64,000 bases of DNA. It comes from Methylohalobius crimeensis 10Ki. GTDB taxonomy: Bacteria > Pseudomonadota > Gammaproteobacteria > Methylococcales > Methylothermaceae. The notes beneath the pieces are model-generated. The model saw nothing but the letters and a program-made list of their open reading frames with translations. It did no database searches and was not told where the DNA came from. Below are positions 1 through 8,989 of this stretch, one piece after another (positions within the stretch are counted from its first letter, which is position 1; each line of letters opens with the position of its first letter). The position numbers and the translations under genes were made by a program. The stretch lies in NCBI RefSeq assembly GCF_000421465.1, contig NZ_ATXB01000002.1:362690-426689 (forward strand), given 5' to 3'.

Positions 1-776
1 AAATCGATGACCACCGCTTCCCCCGGCGTCCAATAGGAGGAGATTTGCAGGATGGCCGGACCGCTCAAACCCCGGTGGGTGAAAAGCATTTCCTCTTCGA
101 AAGTCTGCCGCTCGACACTGACCCGCACGGACAAGCCGATGCCGGCCAGGTCGTGGAAACGGTTTTTGTCGCTGCCCTGCCAAACGAAAGGCACCAAGCC
201 GGCCCGGGGCGGAATGATCGTGTGCCCGAAGCGCTCGGCGAGCCGATACCCGAACGGTGTGGCGCCCATTTTGGGAATCGACAAGCCTCCAGTGGCGATC
301 ACCAAGGAGCGGCAGCGCCATTCCCCTTTTTCCCCCGCCAAGGCAAAGCCGCCCTCGAGCCCCGGCTCGATATCGGTGACGGCTGTCTTGAGGCGTAGAA
401 TCACGCCCGCCTGTCGGCACTCGGCCAAGAGCATGTCCAAAATATCGCGCGCGCTTCGATCACAGTAAAGCCGGCCCCGGGTTTTCTCGTGATGGGGAAT
501 GCGATGCCGCGCCACCAGATCGATGAAGTCCCACTGAGTGAAGCGGCTGAGCGCGGATTTGCAGAAATGGGGATTGCGGGACAGATAATGCTCGGCTTCC
601 AGATACAGGTTGGTAAAATTGCACCGCCCGCCGCCGGACATGAGGATCTTCTTGCCGGCTTTGTTGGCATGATCGAGCACCAGCACCCGCCGCCCGCGCC
701 GGCCGGCGGCAATGGCGCACATCAGACCGGCGGCGCCGGCGCCGAGGACGATCACGTCGAAGGATTGAACGGACAC
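1..776 (-). CDS. BaiN/YhiN (HI0933-like) family flavoprotein, 3' end beyond the left edge
   Basis: Minus-strand reading from a GTG at 776 gives about 258 residues of an FAD-dependent oxidoreductase of the HI0933/BaiN family. The dinucleotide-binding motif GAGAAG lies at residues 12-17 and the family motif GGGRCNFTN at 48-56, and a GGLSIPKMG segment follows further on. The natural substrate of this family is mostly unknown; BaiN itself was proposed to act on bile acids, which is not expected here. The C-terminal part lies outside the window. The start is uncertain: GTG 776 lacks a clear ribosome-binding site and an in-frame TTG sits about 21 nt upstream. The gene is divergent from the CPBP protease gene. 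Confidence 0.85.
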   Translation of the reverse strand, partial: MSVQSFDVIVLGAGAAGLMCAIAAGRRGRRVLVLDHANKAGKKILMSGGGRCNFTNLYLEAEHYLSRNPHFCKSALSRFTQWDFIDLVARHRIPHHEKTRGRLYCDRSARDILDMLLAECRQAGVILRLKTAVTDIEPGLEGGFALAGEKGEWRCRSLVIATGGLSIPKMGATPFGYRLAERFGHTIIPPRAGLVPFVWQGSDKNRFHDLAGIGLSVRVSVERQTFEEEMLFTHRGLSGPAILQISSYWTPGEAVVID

Positions 777-802
777 GGTCGTGGGGAGGTCGGGCAAAAG
801 GA

Positions 803-808
803 TATAAT
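803..808 (+). promoter_or_regulatory. Candidate -10 box (TATAAT)
   Basis: A perfect TATAAT stands in the divergent gap between the flavoprotein and CPBP genes, about 80 nt before the CPBP start. No good -35 hexamer is visible at 16-18 nt spacing, so this is only a candidate. Confidence 0.3.
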
Positions 809-886
809 CCTACCCCATACGCACAAGTCGAGGGTCGAAAAATTACCGCCCACCATCATTTAAACATTCCCGGCGTCGGTCTCGCT

Positions 887-1615
887 TTGAGCCTGATCGC
901 TTGCTACGCCCTGGTGGTCCAGTTGGCGGCGACCGCCCTGGTGGCGTGGCTGGGGCCGCAGTGGCTGTGGCGCGCGACCCTGGTGGTGGAAAGCGGTTTT
1001 TTAGCCGCCCTTTTAATCTATGTCAGCCGCTTCGACCTTCAATCCCTGGGGCTGCACCGGGTCGACTGGGCCGAGGGCATCCAAATCGTCCTTTGGTTTC
1101 AAGCCATCGCCTTCGCCAGCGACGCCGTGATTCTCTGGCTGACTCCCGCCCCCTTGGTGGACGAATACCTGCAGCTATTCCAACCGGCCACGTCTTTTGA
1201 ATGGCTCGCCCTGGCCGGGGTGGCGGCGGGGGCGGCGCCGGTCATCGAGGAACTGCTATTCCGCGGATTTCTGCTCGCCGCCCTCCGCCGCCGCTTCGGA
1301 ATTCTCACCGCCATCCTCGGGACCACCGTGCTGTTCGCCCTGATCCATCTGAAACCGGTCCAGATCCTGGCCGCCCTGCCCCTGGGATTGATGCTCGCCG
1401 CCTACGTGGCGCGCGGCGGCAGTCTTTACGTCACCGCCGCCGCCCATATCCTGGGCAACGGTTTTTCCTTCCTAGGCCTGGCCTATGCCGGAATTCCCTG
1501 GATATCCGCCGATTGGCATCCCAATGCAGCGGAAGGAATGGGATCTTTGGTGCTCGCCGCCTTTCTTTTATGGCGATTTCTTCAGCGCTACCCGGTCATT
1601 CAAAAAAGCAATTGA
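887..1615 (+). CDS. CPBP family intramembrane glutamic endopeptidase
   Basis: This 242-residue, strongly hydrophobic protein has all three motifs of the CPBP (CAAX protease and bacteriocin-processing, Abi) family: EELLFRG at 121-127, the second-motif histidine in FALIHL (H154), and HILGN at 187-191. Such proteases sit in the inner membrane and cleave peptides within or near the bilayer; the substrate here is unknown. The annotated start is TTG 887. The frame stays open upstream and the protein may begin earlier at a non-standard codon, so the N-terminus is uncertain. It stands alone between the divergent flavoprotein gene and the PfkB kinase gene. Confidence 0.85.
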   Translation: MSLIACYALVVQLAATALVAWLGPQWLWRATLVVESGFLAALLIYVSRFDLQSLGLHRVDWAEGIQIVLWFQAIAFASDAVILWLTPAPLVDEYLQLFQPATSFEWLALAGVAAGAAPVIEELLFRGFLLAALRRRFGILTAILGTTVLFALIHLKPVQILAALPLGLMLAAYVARGGSLYVTAAAHILGNGFSFLGLAYAGIPWISADWHPNAAEGMGSLVLAAFLLWRFLQRYPVIQKSN

Positions 1616-1739
1616 TTTCAAAGGTTTTTTTGGATCGCAAATAAATCGCTCACCTTGACAATTCCAGGCCTTTGACGGTACCGTAAGCAGCTTCCATTTA
1701 TTTTCGTCTGTCAAGATTTACTCGAACCAGGTCGTTTGC

Positions 1740-3368
1740 ATGCAAGAGCATACCCCCAAGACCGGTAATCCGGACGTCTCCTCCGAAGCAAAAAATCGCG
1801 AGGCGGGAAACCCTCTGTTCGCGCAACTCCCCGAAAGCCTGAGCAGGGTCGCCAAACGCAATGAGATCGATTGCGACGTCGTCTCGACTTCCATCGAGTG
1901 CGGTACGGTGGAGGATATTCGCATCGAGGTGCCGGACGAGGTTTTCCGGACGGTGGAGCAAAAAGTCCAAAGCGCTCGCTCCGCCAGCATTCAGGAAAAG
2001 ATCGAACAGGGCATTCCCAAATTGCCCGCCCAAACCATCGACCTGGAAGAAACGGATACCGAAATTTCCCTGACCATCGTCAGCGACGATCCGCGTCCGG
2101 TCACCCTGGCCCTGGCCTTTCAACGGGAAGCCGCCCGAATTCACCGAGGCCTCGGCGGCGGCGCGTTCAACACCACCGTGGACAGCGCGATCATCAATCT
2201 CGCCCTGTACCGGGCGTTGGGCCTGCCGGAAAGCGACCTGCCCAAGACCCACCTTTACCTGACTTTGCCGAAGGCGCAGGCGGAAACCGTCCGCAAGCAG
2301 GCCGAACCGTTCCCCAACCTGGACATCATCTGGGTGGACGGCAAGCCGCGGCGTTCGGTGTTCATCAAGAATCAGTCGACCGGCGAGGAAATCTATTTCA
2401 GCACCCCCTACGGGGACATCAATCAGAATCGCGCCATTCCCTCCATGCGCACGCCGCGCTTCCTGCTCCTCCATAACCAGCCCGACGATCGCATCTTTTG
2501 GGATATCGCGGTGCGGGTCCGCAACGACCTGGCCGAGCATTCGATCGTCTGGAGCGTCGGCTCCAACCAGATTCGCGACGGCATCGACCGCTACGCCTCG
2601 CCCATGGGGGTATGCGAAACCATGACCCTGAATCTGGGCGAGGCCTTGGCCTGGATTCGCAAGTCCAATTCCCGCTACATCCGCAACGACGACGTGTTGC
2701 TGGAGCATCTGGAGGAATACCATAACAACGAAAAACCCGCCGGCGGGCGAACCAGCTTCGTGCGTCTGTTCGGGATTTTCAAGTCGGAGCTGGGCAAGGA
2801 CCAGCAAACCAGCCTGGTGTTGCCCGAGGACCCGGAAAAGCGGCGTATCGTCGCCCAGCGCTGCGCCGACATCCTGCACCGATTCGGAGTCAAGGAGAGC
2901 GTTTTCATCACCGACGGCTCCAACCCGACGATCGCCAGCTTCAAGTACGAAGACAAGGAAAACAACACTCGCAAGAAGGTCCAGTATTACATCCCCATCA
3001 TCGCCCCGGAAACCGGCGACCGGATCGATCAACTCATCGAAGCGACGGAAGGCGATATCAGCCACAAGGACGCCACCGGCTGCGGCGACTCGTATACCGC
3101 CACGGTATTGGCACTGAAGCAGATCACCGGCAACCGGATCTACCCCACCACCATCGCCATTCTCGCCAATCACATCGCGCGCCTGGTATTCGCGTTGCCC
3201 TACTCCAATCTGATGGAGATCGAAGCCCATTACCCGGGGGTGACGGAAAAGATCATCCGCTTGGCGGTGGAGGATCTGGACGAAATCAACACCCGCTGCC
3301 GGCAAAACAACCGCCTGACGCTCCTGGAATCCAAGGCCCGGTCCCTCATTTTCCAGGTGCTGCGCTGA
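1740..3368 (+). CDS. Large PfkB/ribokinase-family carbohydrate kinase
   Basis: The 542-residue protein ends in a recognisable PfkB-type catalytic segment with GCGDS at 447-451 (D450 the likely base) inside an ATGCGDSYTA stretch. It also has the N-terminal sugar-site motif GGGAFNT around 139-145. Usual PfkB kinases have about 300 residues. This one has roughly 90 extra residues before the core and a longer middle region (about 200-420), so it belongs to an unusual subgroup whose sugar substrate I cannot name. It converges on the next gene, a second kinase-fold gene, with a 23-nt overlap of their 3' ends. Confidence 0.75.
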   Translation: MQEHTPKTGNPDVSSEAKNREAGNPLFAQLPESLSRVAKRNEIDCDVVSTSIECGTVEDIRIEVPDEVFRTVEQKVQSARSASIQEKIEQGIPKLPAQTIDLEETDTEISLTIVSDDPRPVTLALAFQREAARIHRGLGGGAFNTTVDSAIINLALYRALGLPESDLPKTHLYLTLPKAQAETVRKQAEPFPNLDIIWVDGKPRRSVFIKNQSTGEEIYFSTPYGDINQNRAIPSMRTPRFLLLHNQPDDRIFWDIAVRVRNDLAEHSIVWSVGSNQIRDGIDRYASPMGVCETMTLNLGEALAWIRKSNSRYIRNDDVLLEHLEEYHNNEKPAGGRTSFVRLFGIFKSELGKDQQTSLVLPEDPEKRRIVAQRCADILHRFGVKESVFITDGSNPTIASFKYEDKENNTRKKVQYYIPIIAPETGDRIDQLIEATEGDISHKDATGCGDSYTATVLALKQITGNRIYPTTIAILANHIARLVFALPYSNLMEIEAHYPGVTEKIIRLAVEDLDEINTRCRQNNRLTLLESKARSLIFQVLR

Positions 3369-4413
3369 TCGATCGCCAAAGGGCGCGCAGGGAGGCTTCC
3401 TGACGCTGGATATCCCGGGTCAGCTCGAACTGCTCCAGGGCGCGACGAAGATTCTCCTCCGGATCGGTCACTTTGAAGTAGCGGTTGCCGTCGAGATAAT
3501 CGGTGAGGAACCGGACCCCCAATTCGAAGGGCAGCAAGCGAATCGCCTCCGGCACCCAACGGACCTCCTCCCTTTCGAGAAAACGCCCCGCTTCGCTGTA
3601 CCAACCTCGCAAAACGGCTGCCGCCGTATCCAAATCGAAACGCCCCTCCCCGGCGCGACAGACGGAGCGCAGACAATCGCCGACATCGTGGTGAACCAGC
3701 CCTGGCATGACCGTATCCAGGTCGATCCAAGCCAGGGGTCGGTCGGATGCGCGTTCGAACAGGAGGTTGTCCAGCTTGGGATCGCCATGCACGATGCGAA
3801 GCGGCAAGCGCCTTTCGGCTCTGGCCCGATCCAACCCCACCGCCCAACCCCGCTGCCGGTCGATCCAATGGAGCAGCGCCGCCAACGCCCGAGAGACCGA
3901 CTCCCGCCGCCGGCCGCAGGCACGGTCGAGCGCTTCGAGATAAAGGGAAGTGACATGGAACCCGGGCAGGGTATCGTGCCAATCGGCCGAATCCAACTCG
4001 GCCAGCAGGCGGTGAAAACGCCCCAAGCTCCAACCGAGCGATTCGGCCACCGCCGGGATGGCAACCTTGTCGAGCGTCGTTCCGTCGATATATTCCAGCA
4101 TACGCCAACAACCTCCGGCGCCGTCTTCGATCCAATCTTCACCCGTCCGGGTGGGTATCAGACACGGCAATTGGAGGCCGGGCAGGGGCCAATCCCGCCA
4201 ATGATCGTGAAGCCGGCGCAGGTTGGTCATCACCTGCGCCGGCCGGGGAAACACCGCGCGATTGATGCGCTGTAGCACCCCGCTAAGGGAATGGGTAATC
4301 ACCCGGTAGGTATCGTTGATCAAACCATTGCCCAAGGTTTCCACCTTCACCACTGGCGAAGGCAGATCGAAGCAGGCGGCGACGGCGTGCAGGCCGCTCA
4401 ATTCCGTGGACAT
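3346..4413 (-). CDS. Aminoglycoside-phosphotransferase-fold small-molecule kinase
   Basis: This 355-residue soluble protein has the phosphotransferase (APH/choline kinase) signature HGDPKLDN at 209-216, followed by the Mg-binding IDLDT at 230-234. The N-terminal GNGLINDTYRV segment resembles the nucleotide-binding loop of N-acetylhexosamine kinase and homoserine-kinase-like relatives. Such enzymes phosphorylate sugars, amino alcohols or antibiotics. There is no sign of a resistance setting, so a sugar or amino-sugar substrate is more likely. The gene is convergent with the PfkB-like kinase and stands upstream of the smr gene on the same strand. Confidence 0.8.
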   Translation of the reverse strand: MSTELSGLHAVAACFDLPSPVVKVETLGNGLINDTYRVITHSLSGVLQRINRAVFPRPAQVMTNLRRLHDHWRDWPLPGLQLPCLIPTRTGEDWIEDGAGGCWRMLEYIDGTTLDKVAIPAVAESLGWSLGRFHRLLAELDSADWHDTLPGFHVTSLYLEALDRACGRRRESVSRALAALLHWIDRQRGWAVGLDRARAERRLPLRIVHGDPKLDNLLFERASDRPLAWIDLDTVMPGLVHHDVGDCLRSVCRAGEGRFDLDTAAAVLRGWYSEAGRFLEREEVRWVPEAIRLLPFELGVRFLTDYLDGNRYFKVTDPEENLRRALEQFELTRDIQRQEASLRALWRSISAAPGK

Positions 4414-4441
4414 GGGGATCGGCTACGTTTCGATTCCTCGA

Positions 4442-5044
4442 TCATCTCTCCGCCATTTGAAACCGGCGCCGGTTGCGTTCCTTTTGCAGCGCCCCCTTTT
4501 TCAACATGACATAAAGCGCCCCGTGCCCTCCGTGACATTTCTGAGCGCTGTGAAACGCCATCACCTCCGGCAACATAGGCAGCCAGTAGGCCAAGCAGCT
4601 CTTGAGCATGGCGCGGCGCTCGCCTTCCGGTCCGCGTCCTCCCTTACCGTGAATGATCAGGGCGCAACGCACTTCGTCCCGAAGACATGCCTGAACGAAC
4701 CCATAGACCTCGCGTCGGGCCTTGGCCACCGTTAAATGATGCAGATCCAAAAGCGCCTCCAACGGATACTCGCCGCGGCGGAGCTTTCGGAACACGCCGT
4801 GCTGCACGCCGGGGCGCTTATAACCCAGCACCGCGTCGGCGGGAACCGGGTCGATAAAGGTGGTGGGCAAGAAAGTTTCATCGTCCAACATGCGTTCGGC
4901 CGCCTCGCGCCGGTAGACCTGCCCCGGGGTGGCCCGCTTGGGTTTGGGCAAAGGGAGCTTGTCGGTCCCGGTCAGAGGTCGGGTCCCGGCCATCGCTTCC
5001 TCGAATAGGGCGGCCTCGCCGGGCTTATGTTTCGTCTGACTCAT
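4442..5044 (-). CDS. Smr-domain protein (SmrA/YdaL-like)
   Basis: The 200-residue product carries a C-terminal Smr domain, with DLHHLTVAKARREV as the DLHG-like motif, then LIIHGKGGRG (the HGxG motif) and a closing ALYVMLKK strand. Smr domains in small stand-alone proteins are known or suspected nucleases. I chose the ATG at 5044 because the family N-terminus (MSQTKHKPGE) starts there; the same frame continues upstream but reads out of frame through the dehydrogenase gene. It lies 20 nt after the dehydrogenase stop and is probably co-transcribed with it. Confidence 0.85.
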   Translation of the reverse strand: MSQTKHKPGEAALFEEAMAGTRPLTGTDKLPLPKPKRATPGQVYRREAAERMLDDETFLPTTFIDPVPADAVLGYKRPGVQHGVFRKLRRGEYPLEALLDLHHLTVAKARREVYGFVQACLRDEVRCALIIHGKGGRGPEGERRAMLKSCLAYWLPMLPEVMAFHSAQKCHGGHGALYVMLKKGALQKERNRRRFQMAER

Positions 5045-5064
5045 CGCGCTTTCCTCGAATAGGG

Positions 5065-6060
5065 TTATGGTACTAGCACCGCCGCCCCCTGAAATCTGCC
5101 CTGCCGCAAATCCTCCAGCGCCCGATTGGCTTCGGTGAGGGGATAAGGGTGAACTTCGGTCCGGATTTGAGAGACCGCGGCAATGGCCAAAAATTCCTCC
5201 CCGTCCCGGCGGGTCAGGTTGGCCACCGAACAAATGCTGCGCTCGCCCCATAACAGGGAATAGGGAAACGAGGGGATGTCGCTCATATGAATACCCGCAC
5301 AGATCACCTGTCCGCCTTTGCGGACCGCCTTCAGCGCTTGAGGCACCAGCGCCCCCACCGGCGCATAGAGAATCGCCGCATCCAAGGCTTCGGGAGGCAG
5401 TTGACCGGAATCTCCCGCCCAGACCGCTCCCAGATCTCGGGCGAAGTCCTGCGCTGCCACGTCGCCGGGGCGGGTGAAGGCGTAAACCCTCCTCTTCTGT
5501 TGAACCGCCACCTGAGCGATGATGTGGGCGGCGGCACCGAAACCGTACAGCCCGACCTCCTCGGCGCCCTTCGCCAAGGCGTAGGAACGGTAGCCGATCA
5601 GGCCGGCGCACAACAAGGGCGCGGCGTGAAGATCGTCGTAGTTGCCCGGAAGGGGAAAACAATAACGGGCATCGGCCACGGTATACTCGGCGTAGCCGCC
5701 GTTCAGGGTATAACCGGTAAAGCCGGGCGCATCACACAGATTCTCGCGCTCCATGCGGCAAAACCGGCACCGGCCGCAGGTATGCCCGAGCCACGGAATA
5801 CCCACCCGCTGCCCCTCCCGAAACCAATCCACGCCTTCCCCCATCGAGTCCACTTCCCCGACGATTTCGTGACCGGGAATGAGAGGCAGCTTGGGATCGG
5901 GCAGATCCCCGTCGACCACATGAAGGTCGGTACGGCAGACGCCGCAAGCTTTAACCTTGATCAAAATCTGTCCTGGACCGGGCCGGGGGATTTCCCGCTC
6001 GATCAAGCGCAAGGGGTCACCCGGCCGCTCCAGGAGCATGGCACGCATCTTGTGAGCCAT
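5065..6060 (-). CDS. Zinc-dependent alcohol dehydrogenase family protein
   Basis: This 331-residue medium-chain dehydrogenase has catalytic-zinc ligands C39 (in KACGVCRTDLH) and H64/E65 (GHEIVGEV), a structural-zinc set C95, C98, C101 and C109, and the nucleotide motif GFGAAA at 173-178. The last motif departs from the usual GxGxxG. The start at 6060 (MAHKMRAM) is preceded by GGAGG at 5-nt spacing; an upstream ATG at 6093 lacks one. It resembles the AdhP/YahK-like group that oxidises primary alcohols or reduces aldehydes. The substrate is not evident from the neighbours. Confidence 0.88.
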   Translation of the reverse strand: MAHKMRAMLLERPGDPLRLIEREIPRPGPGQILIKVKACGVCRTDLHVVDGDLPDPKLPLIPGHEIVGEVDSMGEGVDWFREGQRVGIPWLGHTCGRCRFCRMERENLCDAPGFTGYTLNGGYAEYTVADARYCFPLPGNYDDLHAAPLLCAGLIGYRSYALAKGAEEVGLYGFGAAAHIIAQVAVQQKRRVYAFTRPGDVAAQDFARDLGAVWAGDSGQLPPEALDAAILYAPVGALVPQALKAVRKGGQVICAGIHMSDIPSFPYSLLWGERSICSVANLTRRDGEEFLAIAAVSQIRTEVHPYPLTEANRALEDLRQGRFQGAAVLVP

Positions 6061-6126
6061 TGATGCCTCCGGTAATATGGAATTTGAATTCAATCATACA
6101 ACGTTCTTCCCCAACGGTTCCCCTCT

Positions 6127-7260
6127 ATGCCGGAATTCAGGCAAACCGCACTGATGGCGCTACACCATGAAGACGATTCGCTGATCGTATGTCTCGGCGG
6201 CAACTGGTTGCTCAGCACCGCTTGCCGACCGGGAATCGGAGAGATCGCCTTGAACGTGGAAGAATACCGTGTCCGCCGAATCGCCGTCGATGGCACTGAC
6301 CTTAAGGAATGGGATAGCTGTCTGATTTTATTCCTATTCCAACTCGACGAATACTGCCGGCAGCAGCAGCTTGAGCTGAATGTGGAAGCGGCACCCCAAG
6401 GGGCTCAACGTCTGCTGCGTCTGGCCACGGCGGTCACCGCCCAAGCCGGTCCGACCCATGCGGCGCCTTCCTGGCTGGAGCGCATCGGGTTAAAAGTGCA
6501 GCAACTGGCGGGGGAGGCCCACGAATTCACCCATTTTATCGGCGAAGCCAGCCTCTCCGCCTTTCGCTTCCTCATCGGACGCGGTCGCCATCGGCGCCGG
6601 GATTTGGGGCTGCTATTGGAGGAATGCGGACCCAACGCCTTGCCCATCGTCACCCTGATCGCCCTGCTGGTGGGATTGGTTTTAGCCTACGTAGGCGCGG
6701 TGCAACTGCAAATGTTCGGCGCCCAAGTATACGTGGCCAACCTGGTGGAACTGGGCATGCTGAGGGAAATGGGGGCGATGATGACCGCGGTGATCATGGC
6801 CGGTCGTACGGGATCGGCCTATGCCGCCCAACTCGGCACCATGCAGGTCAACCAGGAGATCGACGCGCTCAGAACCCTGGGCGTGTCGCCGATGGATTTT
6901 CTGATCCTACCCCGCATGCTGGCCTTGATCGTGATGGTGCCCCTGCTCACCGTATACGCCAATTTGGTGGGAATTTTCGGAGGCGCCCTGGCGGCGGTCA
7001 GCGTATTCGATCTGACGTTGCTGGAATACGCCCATCAGACTCGCGCCGCCTTTTCGCCCAATCACGCCACCGTCGGTCTGATCAAGGCCGCCGTGTTCGG
7101 GGTGTTGATCGCCACCGCCGGCTGCCTCCGCGGCATCCAATGCCAACGCAGCGCCCAGGCGGTGGGGGAAGCCGCCACCTCGGCGGTGGTCACCGGCATC
7201 GTCGCCATCGTGGTGGCCGACGCCCTGTTGACGATTCTTTTCACCCAATTGAATTTCTGA
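6127..7260 (+). CDS. MlaE/YrbE-type ABC permease with N-terminal STAS-like domain (operon 1)
   Basis: The first ~100 of 377 residues form a soluble STAS-like domain. The rest is an MlaE permease domain with about five membrane segments and the family region ELGMLREMGAMMTAVIMAGR followed by DALRTLGVSP. MlaE proteins pair with an MlaF ATPase and an MCE protein to move phospholipids or other hydrophobic molecules between inner membrane and periplasm. In E. coli the STAS partner MlaB is a separate protein; here it is fused to the permease. It is the first gene of a four-gene operon (permease, ATPase, MlaD, PqiC) that is repeated in the same order near 50.5-54 kb. Confidence 0.9.
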   Translation: MPEFRQTALMALHHEDDSLIVCLGGNWLLSTACRPGIGEIALNVEEYRVRRIAVDGTDLKEWDSCLILFLFQLDEYCRQQQLELNVEAAPQGAQRLLRLATAVTAQAGPTHAAPSWLERIGLKVQQLAGEAHEFTHFIGEASLSAFRFLIGRGRHRRRDLGLLLEECGPNALPIVTLIALLVGLVLAYVGAVQLQMFGAQVYVANLVELGMLREMGAMMTAVIMAGRTGSAYAAQLGTMQVNQEIDALRTLGVSPMDFLILPRMLALIVMVPLLTVYANLVGIFGGALAAVSVFDLTLLEYAHQTRAAFSPNHATVGLIKAAVFGVLIATAGCLRGIQCQRSAQAVGEAATSAVVTGIVAIVVADALLTILFTQLNF

Positions 7261-7262
7261 CC

Positions 7263-8015
7263 GTGGCCGAACCCCATATTACCGTTCGCAACTTGACCAT
7301 GGCCTACGGTAGCAACGTGATCCAAAAGGATCTTGATTTCACCATTGAAAAAGGCGACATCTTCGTCATCATGGGCGGCAGTGGCTGCGGGAAAAGCACT
7401 CTATTGAACCACCTGATCGGCCTGATGCGTCCGTCCCGCGGCCAAATTTTCTACGAACAAGTGGACTTTTGGGCTGCCGACGACGCCACCCGCAGTGATA
7501 TTCTGCGCCAGATCGGCACGCTTTATCAAAGCGGCGCACTGTGGAGTTCGATGACTTTGGGCGAAAACGTGGGATTGCCGATGGAGGAATATACCGACCT
7601 GGGTAAGGCGCAAATCTCGGCGTTGGTTTCCCTCAAGCTGGCCTTGGTGGGGCTACGCGGATTCGAGGATTATTATCCCTACGAGGTCAGCGGCGGGATG
7701 AAAAAGCGCGCCGGTCTCGCCCGGGCCATCGCCCTGGATCCGGCGCTCCTGTTCTTCGACGAACCCTCGGCGGGATTGGATCCGATCAGCGCCAAGCACC
7801 TGGACGACCTGATCGTGGAATTGCGCGACAGCCTGGGCGCGACGGTGGTCATGGTCACCCACGAACTGCCCAGTATCTTGAGCATCGGCACCAATTCGAT
7901 CTTTCTGGACAATGAAAGCAAAACCATGATCGCCCAGGGTTCGCCCCGCGAACTGCTGAAATCCTGCCACGAGCCCAGGGTGCGTGAATTTCTGACCCGA
8001 GGAGGAACCCTATGA
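7263..8015 (+). CDS. MlaF-type ABC transporter ATP-binding protein (operon 1)
   Basis: The 250-residue ATPase has Walker A GGSGCGKST (38-46), the Q-loop region TLYQSGALW, an MlaF-style signature VSGGMKKR (142-149) and Walker B LLFFDEP (162-168). The start is GTG 7263, two nucleotides after the permease stop. SGGM in place of SGGQ is typical of the Mla/Mkl group of ATPases. It should power the adjacent MlaE-like permease. Its stop overlaps the next start as ATGA, which points to translational coupling. Confidence 0.92.
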   Translation: MAEPHITVRNLTMAYGSNVIQKDLDFTIEKGDIFVIMGGSGCGKSTLLNHLIGLMRPSRGQIFYEQVDFWAADDATRSDILRQIGTLYQSGALWSSMTLGENVGLPMEEYTDLGKAQISALVSLKLALVGLRGFEDYYPYEVSGGMKKRAGLARAIALDPALLFFDEPSAGLDPISAKHLDDLIVELRDSLGATVVMVTHELPSILSIGTNSIFLDNESKTMIAQGSPRELLKSCHEPRVREFLTRGGTL

Positions 8016-8989
8016 GCAGGCAGGCCAACCCGGCCACCATCGGCGCCTTCGTGCTCGGTGCCCTGGCCATTTCGGTGTTGACCCTGATGATTTACGCCGG
8101 CGGCGAGCTTTGGTCGGAACGGGAACGTTTCGTGGTGTATTTTTCCGAATCGGTCAACGGCCTCAACGTGGGCGCGCCGGTCAAGATGCGCGGAGTCCAG
8201 GTGGGCAAGGTGAACGAAATCCTGATCCAATACCAACCCGAGGAACGCACCCTGAGGACGCCGGTGGTAATCGAAGTGGATTTGAGTCGATTGCAGATGG
8301 GCGATAAAACCGGTCTTCCCTGGCAGGGAATGCCCAGCGAGGAATTGATCAAGGCCGGCTTGCGCGCCCAACTCAAACTGCAGAGCCTGGTCACCGGCCA
8401 GCTTTACGTGGATTTGGACTTCCATCCGGACACACCGGTGCGCCTGGTGGACTTGGAACAAAAGCTGGAAGAAATTCCTTCCATTCCCTCCAGCCAGGAA
8501 GAAATCGAAAGCACCATCGGGGAGCTGGTGAAGGAAGTCCGGCAACTGCCGCTGAAAGATACTTTCCTCACTATCAATTCCACCCTTGCCCACATTGACG
8601 CGGTGGTGGGGCAACCGGAGATCCAATCGTCAATCAAGAAGCTGGACAGCATCCTGACCAAACTGGACCGAGTATCCGGACAACTCGGTCCGCGTTTGGC
8701 ACGAGTGAGCGATCGATTGGATGCCAACCTGGTCACCTCCCAACGTTTGTTTCAGCATCTCGACGCCGAACTGGTTCCGTTCCTGGACCAATCCCGGCAA
8801 ACTTTGGTCCGGGCCGATCAAACCTTCGCCGAATTGAGCCAGGTGGTGGGACCGGACGCGCTGCTCGTCGACCATGTATTCACCACTCTGGATGAACTTC
8901 GGGATGCCGCCCGCCAAGTGAGGATTCTAGGCGAAACGCTGCAGACTCAACCGGAAATCCTCTTGCGAGGAAAACGAGACCGCCGATGA
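8012..8989 (+). CDS. MlaD-family MCE-domain protein (operon 1)
   Basis: The 325-residue protein has a single N-terminal membrane anchor (about residues 8-30), one MCE/MlaD domain (about 38-125, including NGLNVGAPVKMRGVQVGKV), and a long helical, coiled-coil-like C-terminal part rich in L, D and Q. MCE proteins form hexameric rings that carry lipids across the periplasm. The length and helical tail fit the Mkl/Pqi-like soluble-tail type better than the short MlaD of E. coli. It overlaps the ATPase and lipoprotein genes by 4 nt on each side. Confidence 0.9.
   Translation: MSRQANPATIGAFVLGALAISVLTLMIYAGGELWSERERFVVYFSESVNGLNVGAPVKMRGVQVGKVNEILIQYQPEERTLRTPVVIEVDLSRLQMGDKTGLPWQGMPSEELIKAGLRAQLKLQSLVTGQLYVDLDFHPDTPVRLVDLEQKLEEIPSIPSSQEEIESTIGELVKEVRQLPLKDTFLTINSTLAHIDAVVGQPEIQSSIKKLDSILTKLDRVSGQLGPRLARVSDRLDANLVTSQRLFQHLDAELVPFLDQSRQTLVRADQTFAELSQVVGPDALLVDHVFTTLDELRDAARQVRILGETLQTQPEILLRGKRDRR

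Noticed and set aside
1698-3305. 535-codon minus-strand frame opposite the PfkB-type kinase
   Set aside because: No recognisable motifs, and the plus-strand kinase motifs are unambiguous.
3346-4413. Aminoglycoside resistance gene
   Set aside because: The APH fold is shared by many sugar and amino-alcohol kinases; no resistance or mobile context is present.
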